A stretch of 64,000 nt of DNA from Lysobacter sp. Root916. Its GTDB lineage: Bacteria; Pseudomonadota; Gammaproteobacteria; Xanthomonadales; Xanthomonadaceae. The notes beneath the pieces were generated by a model. The model was not told the origin of the DNA. It saw only the letters and a list, made by a program, of their open reading frames with translations, and did no database searches. The number at the start of each line of letters is the position of its first letter. Position 1 is the first letter of the stretch. Positions 10,617 through 18,116 of this stretch are shown here, piece by piece. The stretch lies in assembly GCF_001429785.1 (NCBI RefSeq), contig NZ_LMJF01000015.1, positions 258,550 to 322,549 of the forward strand, written 5' to 3'. The position numbers were made by a program, and so were the translations under genes.

Positions 10617-11783
10617 CTACGCCTTGTCATCGATGGCTTGCGCGGCGTACCGGCGCGCCTGCGCATCGGCATCGCGCAGGGCCGCCAGCGAGGTCGCCGG
10701 GGTGGAGGGGAGCGCGGCGAGGGTGTCCTCGACCAGCGCCGGTATCGCTAGGAAACCGATACGCCGCTGAAGAAACGCTGAAACCGCCACTTCGTTGGCG
10801 GCGTTCAACACTGCCGGGGCGGTGCCGCCCGCGCTCAGGGCCGCGAAAGCCAGGCCCAGGCAGGGAAAGGCGTCCAGGTCCGGCGGTTCGAAGTCCAGTC
10901 GCCCGTGTGCCAGCAGGTCCAGTCCGGACACGCCCGAGGCGATCCGCTCCGGCCAGCCGAAGCCCACCGCCAGCGCGGTGCGCATGTCGGGCAGCCCGAG
11001 CTGGGCCAGGGTCGAGCCGTCGACGAATTCGACCAGCGAATGGACCAGGCTTTGCGGATGCACCAGCACCTGGATGCGCTCGCCGGACACGCCGAACAGG
11101 TGGTGGGCCTCGATCACTTCCAGGCCCTTGTTCATCAGCGTGGCCGAGTCGACCGAGATCTTCGGGCCCATCGACCACTTCGGATGCGCGACCGCCTGTT
11201 CCGGGGTGACCTGGGCCAGGGATGCGCGGTCGCGGCCGCGGAACGGCCCGCCCGAGGCGGTGAGCAGGATCCGCGCCAATCCCGCATGCGCGTGCGCATC
11301 GGGCAGGCATTGGAAGATCGCGTTGTGCTCGCTGTCGATCGGCACGATGGTGGCGCCGGCTTCGTGCGCGGCGCGCATCAGCAGCTCGCCGGCCAGCACC
11401 AGCGATTCCTTGTTGGCCAGCAGCAGGCGCTTGCCGGCGCGCGCCGCGGCCAGGGTGGAATCCAGGCCGGCCGCGCCGACGATGGCCGCGACCACGGTGT
11501 CGCAGGCGTCGCCGGAGACCAGCGCGACCAGGGCCTCGTCGCCGCAATGCGCCTGGGTGTCCAGGCCGCGCGCGCGCAGGCCGTCGCGCAGCGCGGCGTA
11601 GCACGCGGCGTCGGCGATCACCGCATGCGCGGGTCGGTGGCGCTCGCACAGCGCCAGTAAGTCGTCGACGCGCGCGCCGGCGGCGAGCACGCTGGTGCGC
11701 AGGCGCTCGGGATGGCGCGCGATCACGTCCAGGGCCGAAGTGCCGATGGAGCCGGTCGCGCCGAGTACGGCGATGTGCTGCAT
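10617..11783 (-). CDS. dxr: 1-deoxy-D-xylulose 5-phosphate reductoisomerase
   Basis: Converts DXP to MEP, the committed step of the non-mevalonate isoprenoid pathway, with NADPH. It is 388 residues. The NADPH-binding start is [23 protein letters not shown] is at about 122-130, [12 protein letters not shown] at about 147-158 and the substrate loop motif SGGPFRG at about 183-189. The ATG at 11783 was chosen because the Rossmann motif begins there. It is 2 bases after cdsA; together with uppS it links isoprenoid supply to wall-lipid synthesis. Confidence 0.97.
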   Translation of the reverse strand: MQHIAVLGATGSIGTSALDVIARHPERLRTSVLAAGARVDDLLALCERHRPAHAVIADAACYAALRDGLRARGLDTQAHCGDEALVALVSGDACDTVVAAIVGAAGLDSTLAAARAGKRLLLANKESLVLAGELLMRAAHEAGATIVPIDSEHNAIFQCLPDAHAHAGLARILLTASGGPFRGRDRASLAQVTPEQAVAHPKWSMGPKISVDSATLMNKGLEVIEAHHLFGVSGERIQVLVHPQSLVHSLVEFVDGSTLAQLGLPDMRTALAVGFGWPERIASGVSGLDLLAHGRLDFEPPDLDAFPCLGLAFAALSAGGTAPAVLNAANEVAVSAFLQRRIGFLAIPALVEDTLAALPSTPATSLAALRDADAQARRYAAQAIDDKA

Positions 11784-11785
11784 GT

Positions 11786-12637
11786 TCAGAAGTCCAGCAC
11801 GGCCTTGCCGAGCGCGAAGACCGGCAGCGCCGCGAGCACGCCGTCGACGCGGTCGAGGATGCCGCCGTGGCCGGGAATGAGATGACCGGAATCCTTGACC
11901 CCGGCATGGCGCTTGAGCAGGCTCTCGAACAGGTCGCCGACCACCGAGAACAGCACCGCCACGAACGCGACCAGGGCCACCGCCGGCAGCTGATAGGGCT
12001 GGGCGCCGGCGAAGCTGGCGAAGGCGATACCGACCGCGACGCCGGCGAGCACGCCGCCGACCACGCCTTCGATGGTCTTGTTGGGGCTGACCCGCGGCGC
12101 CAGTTTGAGGCGACCGAACTTGCGCCCGGCGAAATAGGCGCCGCTGTCGGCGGCCCACACGATCGCCAGCGCGGTCAGCAGCCAGCGGTGGCCATTGGGC
12201 TGGCCGGCATGGATCCAGGCCAGCGCGCACCAGGCCGGAATCACGCTGAGGGTGCCGGCGGCGAGCTTGAACGCGCGCGCGTAGGACTCGTGATTGCTCG
12301 CGAATTGATAACGCTGCAGCCAAAGCAGGGCCAGCAGCCACCAGATCACGCCGACCAGCGAGGCGATCTTGAACAGCACCATCGAGGGCACGCCGGCGAT
12401 TTCGGGCGCGCCCGAGCGCGAGGCCCAGACGATCGCCACCATCAGCGCCAGGTTGGCCGCCAGCAGCACGGTGCGCGACAGGGTGTCCTCGATTTCGGCC
12501 AGGTCGAACCATTCCCACAACCCGATCAGGAACAGCACCGCGGCCAGCGCCATCACCCAGGGGGTGTGCAGCAGCAGGATCGCCGCGATCGCGATCGGGG
12601 CCATCACCAACGCGGCGAGCAGGCGGGTTCGGGTCAT
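11786..12637 (-). CDS. cdsA: Phosphatidate cytidylyltransferase
   Basis: Makes CDP-diacylglycerol from phosphatidic acid and CTP at the inner membrane. It is 283 residues with about eight hydrophobic segments. The C-terminal signature, [21 protein letters not shown] through [14 protein letters not shown] (about 223-260), is diagnostic. Its start overlaps the uppS stop (ATGA). Confidence 0.97.
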   Translation of the reverse strand: MTRTRLLAALVMAPIAIAAILLLHTPWVMALAAVLFLIGLWEWFDLAEIEDTLSRTVLLAANLALMVAIVWASRSGAPEIAGVPSMVLFKIASLVGVIWWLLALLWLQRYQFASNHESYARAFKLAAGTLSVIPAWCALAWIHAGQPNGHRWLLTALAIVWAADSGAYFAGRKFGRLKLAPRVSPNKTIEGVVGGVLAGVAVGIAFASFAGAQPYQLPAVALVAFVAVLFSVVGDLFESLLKRHAGVKDSGHLIPGHGGILDRVDGVLAALPVFALGKAVLDF

Positions 12638-13407
12638 TCAGCGGTCTCGTCGGTGTCGTGGGTGCGCGCGGCGATCTGCGCGCCGGTCAGGCCGTAACGG
12701 CGTTCCCGGCCGGCGAAGTCGTCCAGGGCGCGCTGGAGTGTGGCCGCATCCAGTTCCGGCCACAACGCATCGGTGAACCACAACTCGGTGTAAGCCAGCT
12801 GCCAGAGCAGGAAATTGCTGATCCGGGTGTCGCCGCCGGTGCGGATGAACAGGTCCGGCGCCGGCAGGTCGGCCAGGGCCATGCGCGCGCCCAGGGCGGC
12901 CTCGTCGATGGCCTCCGGCGCCAGCCGGCCGGCGGCCACGTCCTGGGCCAGCGAACGCGCGGCCTGGGCGATGTCCCAGCGTCCGCCGTAGCTGGCGGCC
13001 ACGGTCAGGTGCAGGACGTCGTTGTTCAGCGTCTGGCGCTCGGCCGCGGCCATGCGCTCGCGGATCGGCGCGGCGAAGCGCTCGCGTTCGCCGATGAAGC
13101 GCACCCGCACGCCGCGCCGGTCGAGCTCGTCGACCTCGCGTTCCAGGGCGTTGAGGAACAGCTTCATCAGCGCCCCGACCTCGTCCTCGGGCCGGCCCCA
13201 GTTTTCGCTGGAGAAGGCGAACAGGGTCAGGGCGTGGATCCCGCGCGCGATGCAGAAATCGATGCAGACGTCGACCGCGCGCGCGCCGGCGCGGTGGCCG
13301 ATGATGCGCGGACGGCGGCGGCGCTCGGCCCAACGGCCGTTGCCGTCCATGATGACGGCGAGGTGGCGCGGGACGCGCGGCGCGGCGTGGGCGGGATCGG
13401 AAGGCAT
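12634..13407 (-). CDS. uppS: Undecaprenyl diphosphate synthase
   Basis: Cis-prenyltransferase that builds the C55 lipid carrier for peptidoglycan and surface glycans. It is 257 residues from ATG 13407. [13 protein letters not shown] (about 15-27) holds the catalytic Asp, GHRAGA follows, and the C-terminal [19 protein letters not shown] (about 197-215) is the family signature. A TTG 33 bases upstream is possible, but neither start has a strong ribosome-binding site; the ATG gives the usual N-terminus. Confidence 0.96.
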   Translation of the reverse strand: MPSDPAHAAPRVPRHLAVIMDGNGRWAERRRRPRIIGHRAGARAVDVCIDFCIARGIHALTLFAFSSENWGRPEDEVGALMKLFLNALEREVDELDRRGVRVRFIGERERFAAPIRERMAAAERQTLNNDVLHLTVAASYGGRWDIAQAARSLAQDVAAGRLAPEAIDEAALGARMALADLPAPDLFIRTGGDTRISNFLLWQLAYTELWFTDALWPELDAATLQRALDDFAGRERRYGLTGAQIAARTHDTDETAE

Positions 13408-13596
13408 GGAGCCGGCGGCGGGACCTGGAAGCGGGTTCAAGTAAACGGGTTCGGGGCGGTGGCGCGGTGCGCCGTCGCGGGCCCGGCGTGCCGGGCCTGC
13501 CCGAGCAGGTCAGTAGCGGACCGGCGGCGCCGGCGAAAGTTCGATACCGGCCGGGGCGCGGCCGCGCGCAGGCGGGCTTGCGCGGCCGGCACGGGC

Positions 13597-14154
13597 TCAG
13601 ACCGCCATCAGTTCCTGTTCCTTGGCCTTGATCACCTCGTCGACGTCCTTGATCGCGCTGTCGGTGATCTTCTGGATATCGGTTTCGCTGCGGCCGGCCT
13701 CGTCCTCGGTGATCTGCTTGTCCTTCAGCAGCTCCTTGACCTGGTGGTTGGCGTCGCGGCGGATGTTGCGGATCGCGACCTTGGCGGTCTCGCCTTCGCT
13801 GTGCACGTGCTTGCTCAGTTCCTTGCGGCGCTCCTCGGTGAGGGCGGGCAGGTTGATCCGGATCACGGTGCCGGCGGTGTTCGGGGTCAGGCCCAGGTCC
13901 GAGGCCAGGATCGCTTTCTCGACCGGGCCGACCATCTGCTTTTCCCAGGGCGTGATCATCAGCGTGCGCGCATCCGAGATGGCGACGCTGGCGACCTGCG
14001 ACAGCGGCATGTCGGAGCCGTAGTAATTGACCTTCAGATGGTCCACCAGCGCGGTCGAGGCGCGGCCGGTGCGGACCCGGGTCAGGTCGTGGCGAAACGC
14101 TTCGACGCTTTTGGCCATGCGGGTCTGGGCGTCTTTCTTGATGTCGTTGAGCAT
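13597..14154 (-). CDS. frr: Ribosome recycling factor
   Basis: Splits post-termination ribosomes together with EF-G. It is 185 residues, the standard length. DLTRVRTGRAST is at about 25-36, PWEKQMVGPVEKAI at about 74-87 and ITEDEAGRSETDIQKITD at about 150-167. A GGAG box precedes the ATG at 14154. About 190 bases separate it from uppS. Upstream, where pyrH would usually be adjacent, there is a cation transporter gene. Confidence 0.98.
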   Translation of the reverse strand: MLNDIKKDAQTRMAKSVEAFRHDLTRVRTGRASTALVDHLKVNYYGSDMPLSQVASVAISDARTLMITPWEKQMVGPVEKAILASDLGLTPNTAGTVIRINLPALTEERRKELSKHVHSEGETAKVAIRNIRRDANHQVKELLKDKQITEDEAGRSETDIQKITDSAIKDVDEVIKAKEQELMAV

Positions 14155-14254
14155 CGCCGGCTCCGGTCCTTATGAACGGTAATCGCGGGATTATATAGGC
14201 CCGGGCCGCATTTGCGGCCCGCAGCGGTCCAGGGGCCCCGGCGCGGGCCCGGCC

Positions 14255-15175
14255 TCAATGCTCGTGCGAGTGCTCGCCGTGCGGCGCGCGGTCGTGGCGA
14301 TCGTGCTCGCAGGCGCGCCCGTGTTCGACCTGCAGGGTCGGGTGGTTGATGCCGTAGCGCCGGTCGAGTTCGTGGTTGAGGCGGTCGATGAAGGCGTCGT
14401 GGTCGGCGTCGTCGGGGCGCACCAGGTGCGCGGTCATCGCGATCTCGCCCGCGCCCAGCGACCAGATATGCAGATGGTGCACCGCGGTCACCCCCGGTTG
14501 CTGCGCCAGGAACGCCGCGACCTGGGCCTGGTCGATGCCGCGCGGCACCGCGTCCATGGCCGCGTTGAAGCTTTCGCGCAGCAGCCCGAACGCGCCCGCC
14601 GCGACCACCACGCCGATCAGCAGCGCGATCACCGGATCCAGCCAGGCCCAGCCCAGCCACCACATGCCGGCGCCGGCCAGCACCGCGGCCAGCGACACCG
14701 CGGCGTCGGCGACCAGATGCAGGAAGGCGCCGCGGCGGTTGAGGTCCTGGGCGTGGCCGTCGCGCACGAACCAGGCCGCGCCCAGGTTGACCGCGATGCC
14801 CAGCGCGGCCACCACCATCACCGGCAGGGCCGGAATCTCGGGCGGCGCGCTGAAGCGGCGGATCGCTTCCCAGGCCAGGGCGCCGGAGAACGCAACCAGC
14901 AGCAGCGCGTTGGCCAGCGGCGAGAGCAGGGTGGCGCGGCGCCAGCCGTAGGTGTGACGGTCGGTGGGCGCGCGCTTGGCCAGCACCGCCGCGCCCCAGG
15001 CCAGGCCCAGGCCGAGCACGTCGCCGAGGTTGTGCAGGGCGTCGGACAGCAGCGCCAGCGAATTGGTGGCGAAGCCGTAGCCGGCCTCGATCGCCGTGTA
15101 GGCGAGGTTGATCAGGGTGATGAAGGCGAACGCGCGGGTGCCGTTCGCGGCGTGATCGTGGCTGTGCGAGTGCAT
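14255..15175 (-). CDS. Cation diffusion facilitator (CzcD-like metal efflux)
   Basis: Proton-driven exporter of divalent metals such as Zn, Co or Cd, acting in the inner membrane. It is 306 residues. The N-terminus is His-rich (MHSHSHDHAA). TM segments include LLSDALHNLGDV (about 38-49) with the HxxxD metal site; LHLVADAAVSL (about 137-147) supplies the second. The C-terminal domain (about 205-290) ends in HGRACEHDRHDRAPHGEHSHEH, probably another metal-binding tail. The gene is inserted between pyrH and frr on the same strand. Confidence 0.93.
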   Translation of the reverse strand: MHSHSHDHAANGTRAFAFITLINLAYTAIEAGYGFATNSLALLSDALHNLGDVLGLGLAWGAAVLAKRAPTDRHTYGWRRATLLSPLANALLLVAFSGALAWEAIRRFSAPPEIPALPVMVVAALGIAVNLGAAWFVRDGHAQDLNRRGAFLHLVADAAVSLAAVLAGAGMWWLGWAWLDPVIALLIGVVVAAGAFGLLRESFNAAMDAVPRGIDQAQVAAFLAQQPGVTAVHHLHIWSLGAGEIAMTAHLVRPDDADHDAFIDRLNHELDRRYGINHPTLQVEHGRACEHDRHDRAPHGEHSHEH

Positions 15176-15291
15176 GCCGCGATCGTGTCACGCGGCGCGC
15201 GGGGACACTATTACAGCAGCGCCGACGGCGCCATGTGAGCCCGCTTCCTCATCCGATGAGGGGAGCTTCATATCCCCCTTCGTCGCAGGTT

Positions 15292-15331
15292 CCCCCCTTT
15301 GCAAAAGGGGGGTTAGGGGGATTTGCTTTTA
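15292..15331. repeat. Dispersed palindromic intergenic repeat, copy 2 (at pyrH stop)
   Basis: Same design as the copy at 2102: a C-run/G-run palindrome around TTTGCAAAA, then GGGGGATTTGCTTTTA. The final bases supply the pyrH stop codon (TAA, complement of 15329-15331), so the repeat abuts the end of the gene. Confidence 0.75.
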
Positions 15332-16051
15332 CCCGCGCCCCTGCACCAACGTACCGATATTCTCGCCGCGCAAAATCCGCAGCAGCACGCCCGGCTGGCT
15401 CATGTCGAAGATGCGCAGCGGCAGGTCGCTGTCGCGGCACAGGGCGAACGCGGCGGTGTCCATCACCTGCAGATCGCGCGCGATCACCTGGTCGTAGCTG
15501 AGCTTGTCGTAGCGAACCGCGTCGCTGTGCTTCTTGGGGTCCTTGTCGTACACGCCGTCGACCTTGGTCGCCTTCAGCAACAGGTCGGCGCCGATCTCGA
15601 TCGCGCGCAGCGCGGCGCCCGAGTCGGTGGTGAAGAAGGGGTTGCCGGTGCCGGCGGCGAAGATCACCAGACGGCCCTTTTCCAGGTGGCGGATCGCGCG
15701 CCGGCGGATGTAGTCCTCGCAGACGTCGTTGATCTTGATCGCGCTCATCACCCGCGCCTTGGCGCCCAACTTCTCCAGCGCGTCCTGCATGGCCAGGGCG
15801 TTGATGACGGTGGCCAGCATGCCCATCTGGTCGCCGGTGACCCGGTCCATGCCGCCGGCGGCCAGGCCGGCGCCGCGGAAGATGTTGCCGCCGCCGATCA
15901 CCAGGGCGACCTCGGCACCGGCGTGCTGGGCCTCGACCACCTCGCGCGCGAGCCGGCCGATCACCTTGGGGTCGATGCCGTAGTCCTCGTCCCCCATCAG
16001 CGCCTCGCCGGACAACTTGAGCAGGACACGGCGACAGGCGAGCTGGGACAT
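15329..16051 (-). CDS. pyrH: UMP kinase
   Basis: Phosphorylates UMP to UDP in pyrimidine nucleotide synthesis. It is 240 residues. [14 protein letters not shown] is at about 7-20, [10 protein letters not shown] at about 52-61 (nucleotide site), and [11 protein letters not shown]-like [15 protein letters not shown] at about 135-149. GGAGGT lies just before the ATG at 16051. Its stop codon falls in a dispersed intergenic repeat. Confidence 0.98.
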   Translation of the reverse strand: MSQLACRRVLLKLSGEALMGDEDYGIDPKVIGRLAREVVEAQHAGAEVALVIGGGNIFRGAGLAAGGMDRVTGDQMGMLATVINALAMQDALEKLGAKARVMSAIKINDVCEDYIRRRAIRHLEKGRLVIFAAGTGNPFFTTDSGAALRAIEIGADLLLKATKVDGVYDKDPKKHSDAVRYDKLSYDQVIARDLQVMDTAAFALCRDSDLPLRIFDMSQPGVLLRILRGENIGTLVQGRG

Positions 16052-16178
16052 AGGGACCTCCGGGTGAGCAAACCCAGCGATTCTAGCCGAGTGGGGCGGG
16101 TTCCACGAGCCGGGCCAGCTTGCGGGATTGCGATCGGCGTCGCGCTACGCCGGCTTGCGCATAGCCTGGCGCCAGCCT

Positions 16179-16205
16179 TTGACATAGCGGATTCCATGTT
16201 ACAAA
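16179..16205 (+). promoter_or_regulatory. Possible promoter of the sigma/FecR/TonB unit
   Basis: A consensus -35 TTGACA at 16179-16184 is followed 15 bases on by TACAAA at 16200-16205. The spacing is short for sigma-70, so this is tentative. It lies in the 345-base divergent gap between pyrH and the ECF sigma gene, which otherwise holds only the small reading frame at 16283-16366. Confidence 0.35.
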
Positions 16206-16282
16206 GCTAGCGCATGCCGGTTCGCCGCCCCGCGCGGCCGCTCCGGCGCTACCAAGCAACCCGCAACAGGGGCCAGGTGCAG

Positions 16283-16366
16283 ATGAACGATCAGGTTTCC
16301 AGCACAGCGACCGGCGCCACAGGCCGCGGTCGGCCGCGCCCCCGGCGCGCCACGGCGGTGGTTTAG
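16283..16366 (+). CDS. Possible 27-residue upstream reading frame
   Basis: ATG-started frame MNDQVSSTATG..., Arg-rich at its end (GRGRPRPRRAT), stopping 30 bases before the sigma factor ATG (3 bases before an alternative TTG). CAGGTG precedes it as a weak ribosome-binding site. It could couple translation into the sigma gene or be chance; there is no homology evidence. Confidence 0.2.
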   Translation: MNDQVSSTATGATGRGRPRPRRATAVV

Positions 16367-16396
16367 GCCTTGGCCCGCCCCGTGCACCAGGCCCAG

Positions 16397-16987
16397 ATGG
16401 ACGTCTTCCCGGATCCGCCCGCGCCGGACCGCCCCGCGCCCGGCCGTCCGGAGACCTACCCGCGCGCCGACGACGGCTTCGAGCGTTTCGTGCTCGAGCA
16501 CCGCGATGCGCTGATCCGTTTCCTGTGCAAGCGCACCGGCGAGGAAGACGCCAAGGACATCGCCCAGGAAAGCCTGGTCCGGCTGATGCGCTACCGCGGC
16601 CAGCCGGCCGAGCAGCTCAAGCTGCTGATGTACCGGATCGCGATGAACGAGCTCAACGACCGCGGCCGCCGCCAGCAGAGCCAGCACGCGTCCGCGCACG
16701 TGAGTTTCGACCAGCATTTCCACGGCCTGCCGTCGGCGGATCTCGCCCACGACCAGCGCGTGGCCAACCAACAGGAGCTGGCGCGCGTGCGTGAGGCGAT
16801 CCTGCGGCTGCCGACCAAGTGCCGGCAGGTCTACCTGCTCAACCGCATCGAAGGCATGAGCTATACCGAGATCGCGCGCCATTGTGGGATCTCCGTCAAG
16901 GCTGTGGAGAAACATATCGGCCGTGCGCTGGTGCTGTTGCGCTTGCGTCTGCGGGAAAATCTGTCAGACACGACAGGTGGCGCATGA
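16397..16987 (+). CDS. ECF sigma factor, FecI-like
   Basis: Alternative sigma factor of the extracytoplasmic type, 196 residues from the ATG at 16397 (a TTG at 16370 would add nine). Region 2 is GEEDAKDIAQESLVRL (about 49-64), region 4 is LPTKCRQVYLLNRIEGMSYTEIARHCGISVKAVEKHI (about 138-174). The sequence resembles FecI/FpvI types. It overlaps a fecR-like gene by ATGA and is followed by a TonB receptor with an STN domain, so it should respond to an outer-membrane signal passed through FecR. Confidence 0.92.
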   Translation: MDVFPDPPAPDRPAPGRPETYPRADDGFERFVLEHRDALIRFLCKRTGEEDAKDIAQESLVRLMRYRGQPAEQLKLLMYRIAMNELNDRGRRQQSQHASAHVSFDQHFHGLPSADLAHDQRVANQQELARVREAILRLPTKCRQVYLLNRIEGMSYTEIARHCGISVKAVEKHIGRALVLLRLRLRENLSDTTGGA

Positions 16988-18006
16988 ATACGGCTAGCGC
17001 GAATTCCAACCGATACGACGATCAGGACCAGGCCGAGGCCTGGGTGGCGCGCCTGAACGCGCCCGACAGCGACACCCACGACCGCGAAGCGTTCGAGCGC
17101 TGGCTGGCGCAGTCGCCGGCCAACGCCCGCGACTACCGCGAGGTCGAGCAGATCCATCTGCTGTCGGCCCAGTTGGGCGACGACGACCTGTTGCGCGCGG
17201 CCGCCCGCGCGGCGCGGCGCGACAGCGCGGCGACCCGCCGCCGCTTCCATCCCTGGCTGGCCCCGGGCGCGGCGATCGCCGCGACCCTGGCGGTGGCGAT
17301 CGGCGTGGCGGCGTGGATCCAGCGCGCGCCGCCGGTGCAGACCGACCGCTACGTCACCGCGATCGGCGAGCAGCGCACCATCGCCCTCAGCGACGGCACC
17401 ACCCTGCTGCTGGACACCCACAGCGCGGTAACCACGCGTTTCGACCGCGACAGCCGCACCGTCGAGGTCGCCCAAGGCCGGGTCCAGTTCGCGGTCGGCC
17501 GCGACAGCGGCAACCGGCGCGGCCCGCGTCCATTCCTGGTCAAGGCCGGCGGCGGCACCATCCGCGATATCGGCACCACCTTCCAGGTCAGTCGCGACGG
17601 CGGCGCGGTCGACGTCGGCCTGATCGAGGGCGAGGTCGAAGTGGCGGTCGGCGGCGCCGGCGCCACCCGCGTCACCAGTACCCTGGCCCCGGGCGAGCAG
17701 GTCCGCATCGAGAGCGGCGGCACGCTGGCGCCCAAGCGGCCGCTGGACCTGGCCGTGGCCCAGGCCTGGCCGCGCGGCGACCTGGTGTTCAAGAACCGCC
17801 GTCTCGACCAGCTGCTGGACGAGATGAACCGCTATTCCAAGACCCAACTGCGGCTGGAGCAGCCGGCGCTGGGCGCGCTCAAGGTCAGCGGCGTGTTCCA
17901 CATCGACGACCAGGAGGCGCTGCTGGCGGCCCTGGAACGCGGCTGGGCGCTGCAGGCGCGGCGCGTGGGCGAGCACGAGATCGTGCTCCAGACCGCGCGC
18001 CAGTGA
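16984..18006 (+). CDS. FecR-like transmembrane sigma regulator
   Basis: Anti-sigma/sigma regulator of surface signalling, 340 residues. A DUF4880-type cytoplasmic N-terminus (about 10-60, AEAWVARLNAPDS and FERWLAQSPANARDYRE) is followed by one membrane segment (PGAAIAATLAVAIGVAAW, about 91-108), then a periplasmic FecR domain (about 120-215, with FLVKAGGGTIRDIGTTFQV) and a C-terminal STN-like region (about 255-335). It is coupled to the sigma gene through the ATGA overlap. The family binds the receptor's N-terminal domain in the periplasm. Confidence 0.93.
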   Translation: MNTASANSNRYDDQDQAEAWVARLNAPDSDTHDREAFERWLAQSPANARDYREVEQIHLLSAQLGDDDLLRAAARAARRDSAATRRRFHPWLAPGAAIAATLAVAIGVAAWIQRAPPVQTDRYVTAIGEQRTIALSDGTTLLLDTHSAVTTRFDRDSRTVEVAQGRVQFAVGRDSGNRRGPRPFLVKAGGGTIRDIGTTFQVSRDGGAVDVGLIEGEVEVAVGGAGATRVTSTLAPGEQVRIESGGTLAPKRPLDLAVAQAWPRGDLVFKNRRLDQLLDEMNRYSKTQLRLEQPALGALKVSGVFHIDDQEALLAALERGWALQARRVGEHEIVLQTARQ

Positions 18007-18116
18007 CGCCCGGATCGGATCGGCCCCGAGCTTTCGCAACCAATAGTGGCGTCGCGTTGCAGGCCTACTCAGGCTTCCGTATGGTGGCCGGTTAGGGGGA
18101 TAGACGCACCGGATGA

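Noticed and set aside
10617-12518. Apparent N-terminal extension of dxr through cdsA
   Set aside because: The extra part is a shifted reading of cdsA; Dxr starts at [11 protein letters not shown] at 11783.
12634-13440. Longer uppS from a TTG start
   Set aside because: No ribosome-binding site and 11 extra residues not needed by the family; the ATG at 13407 was preferred.
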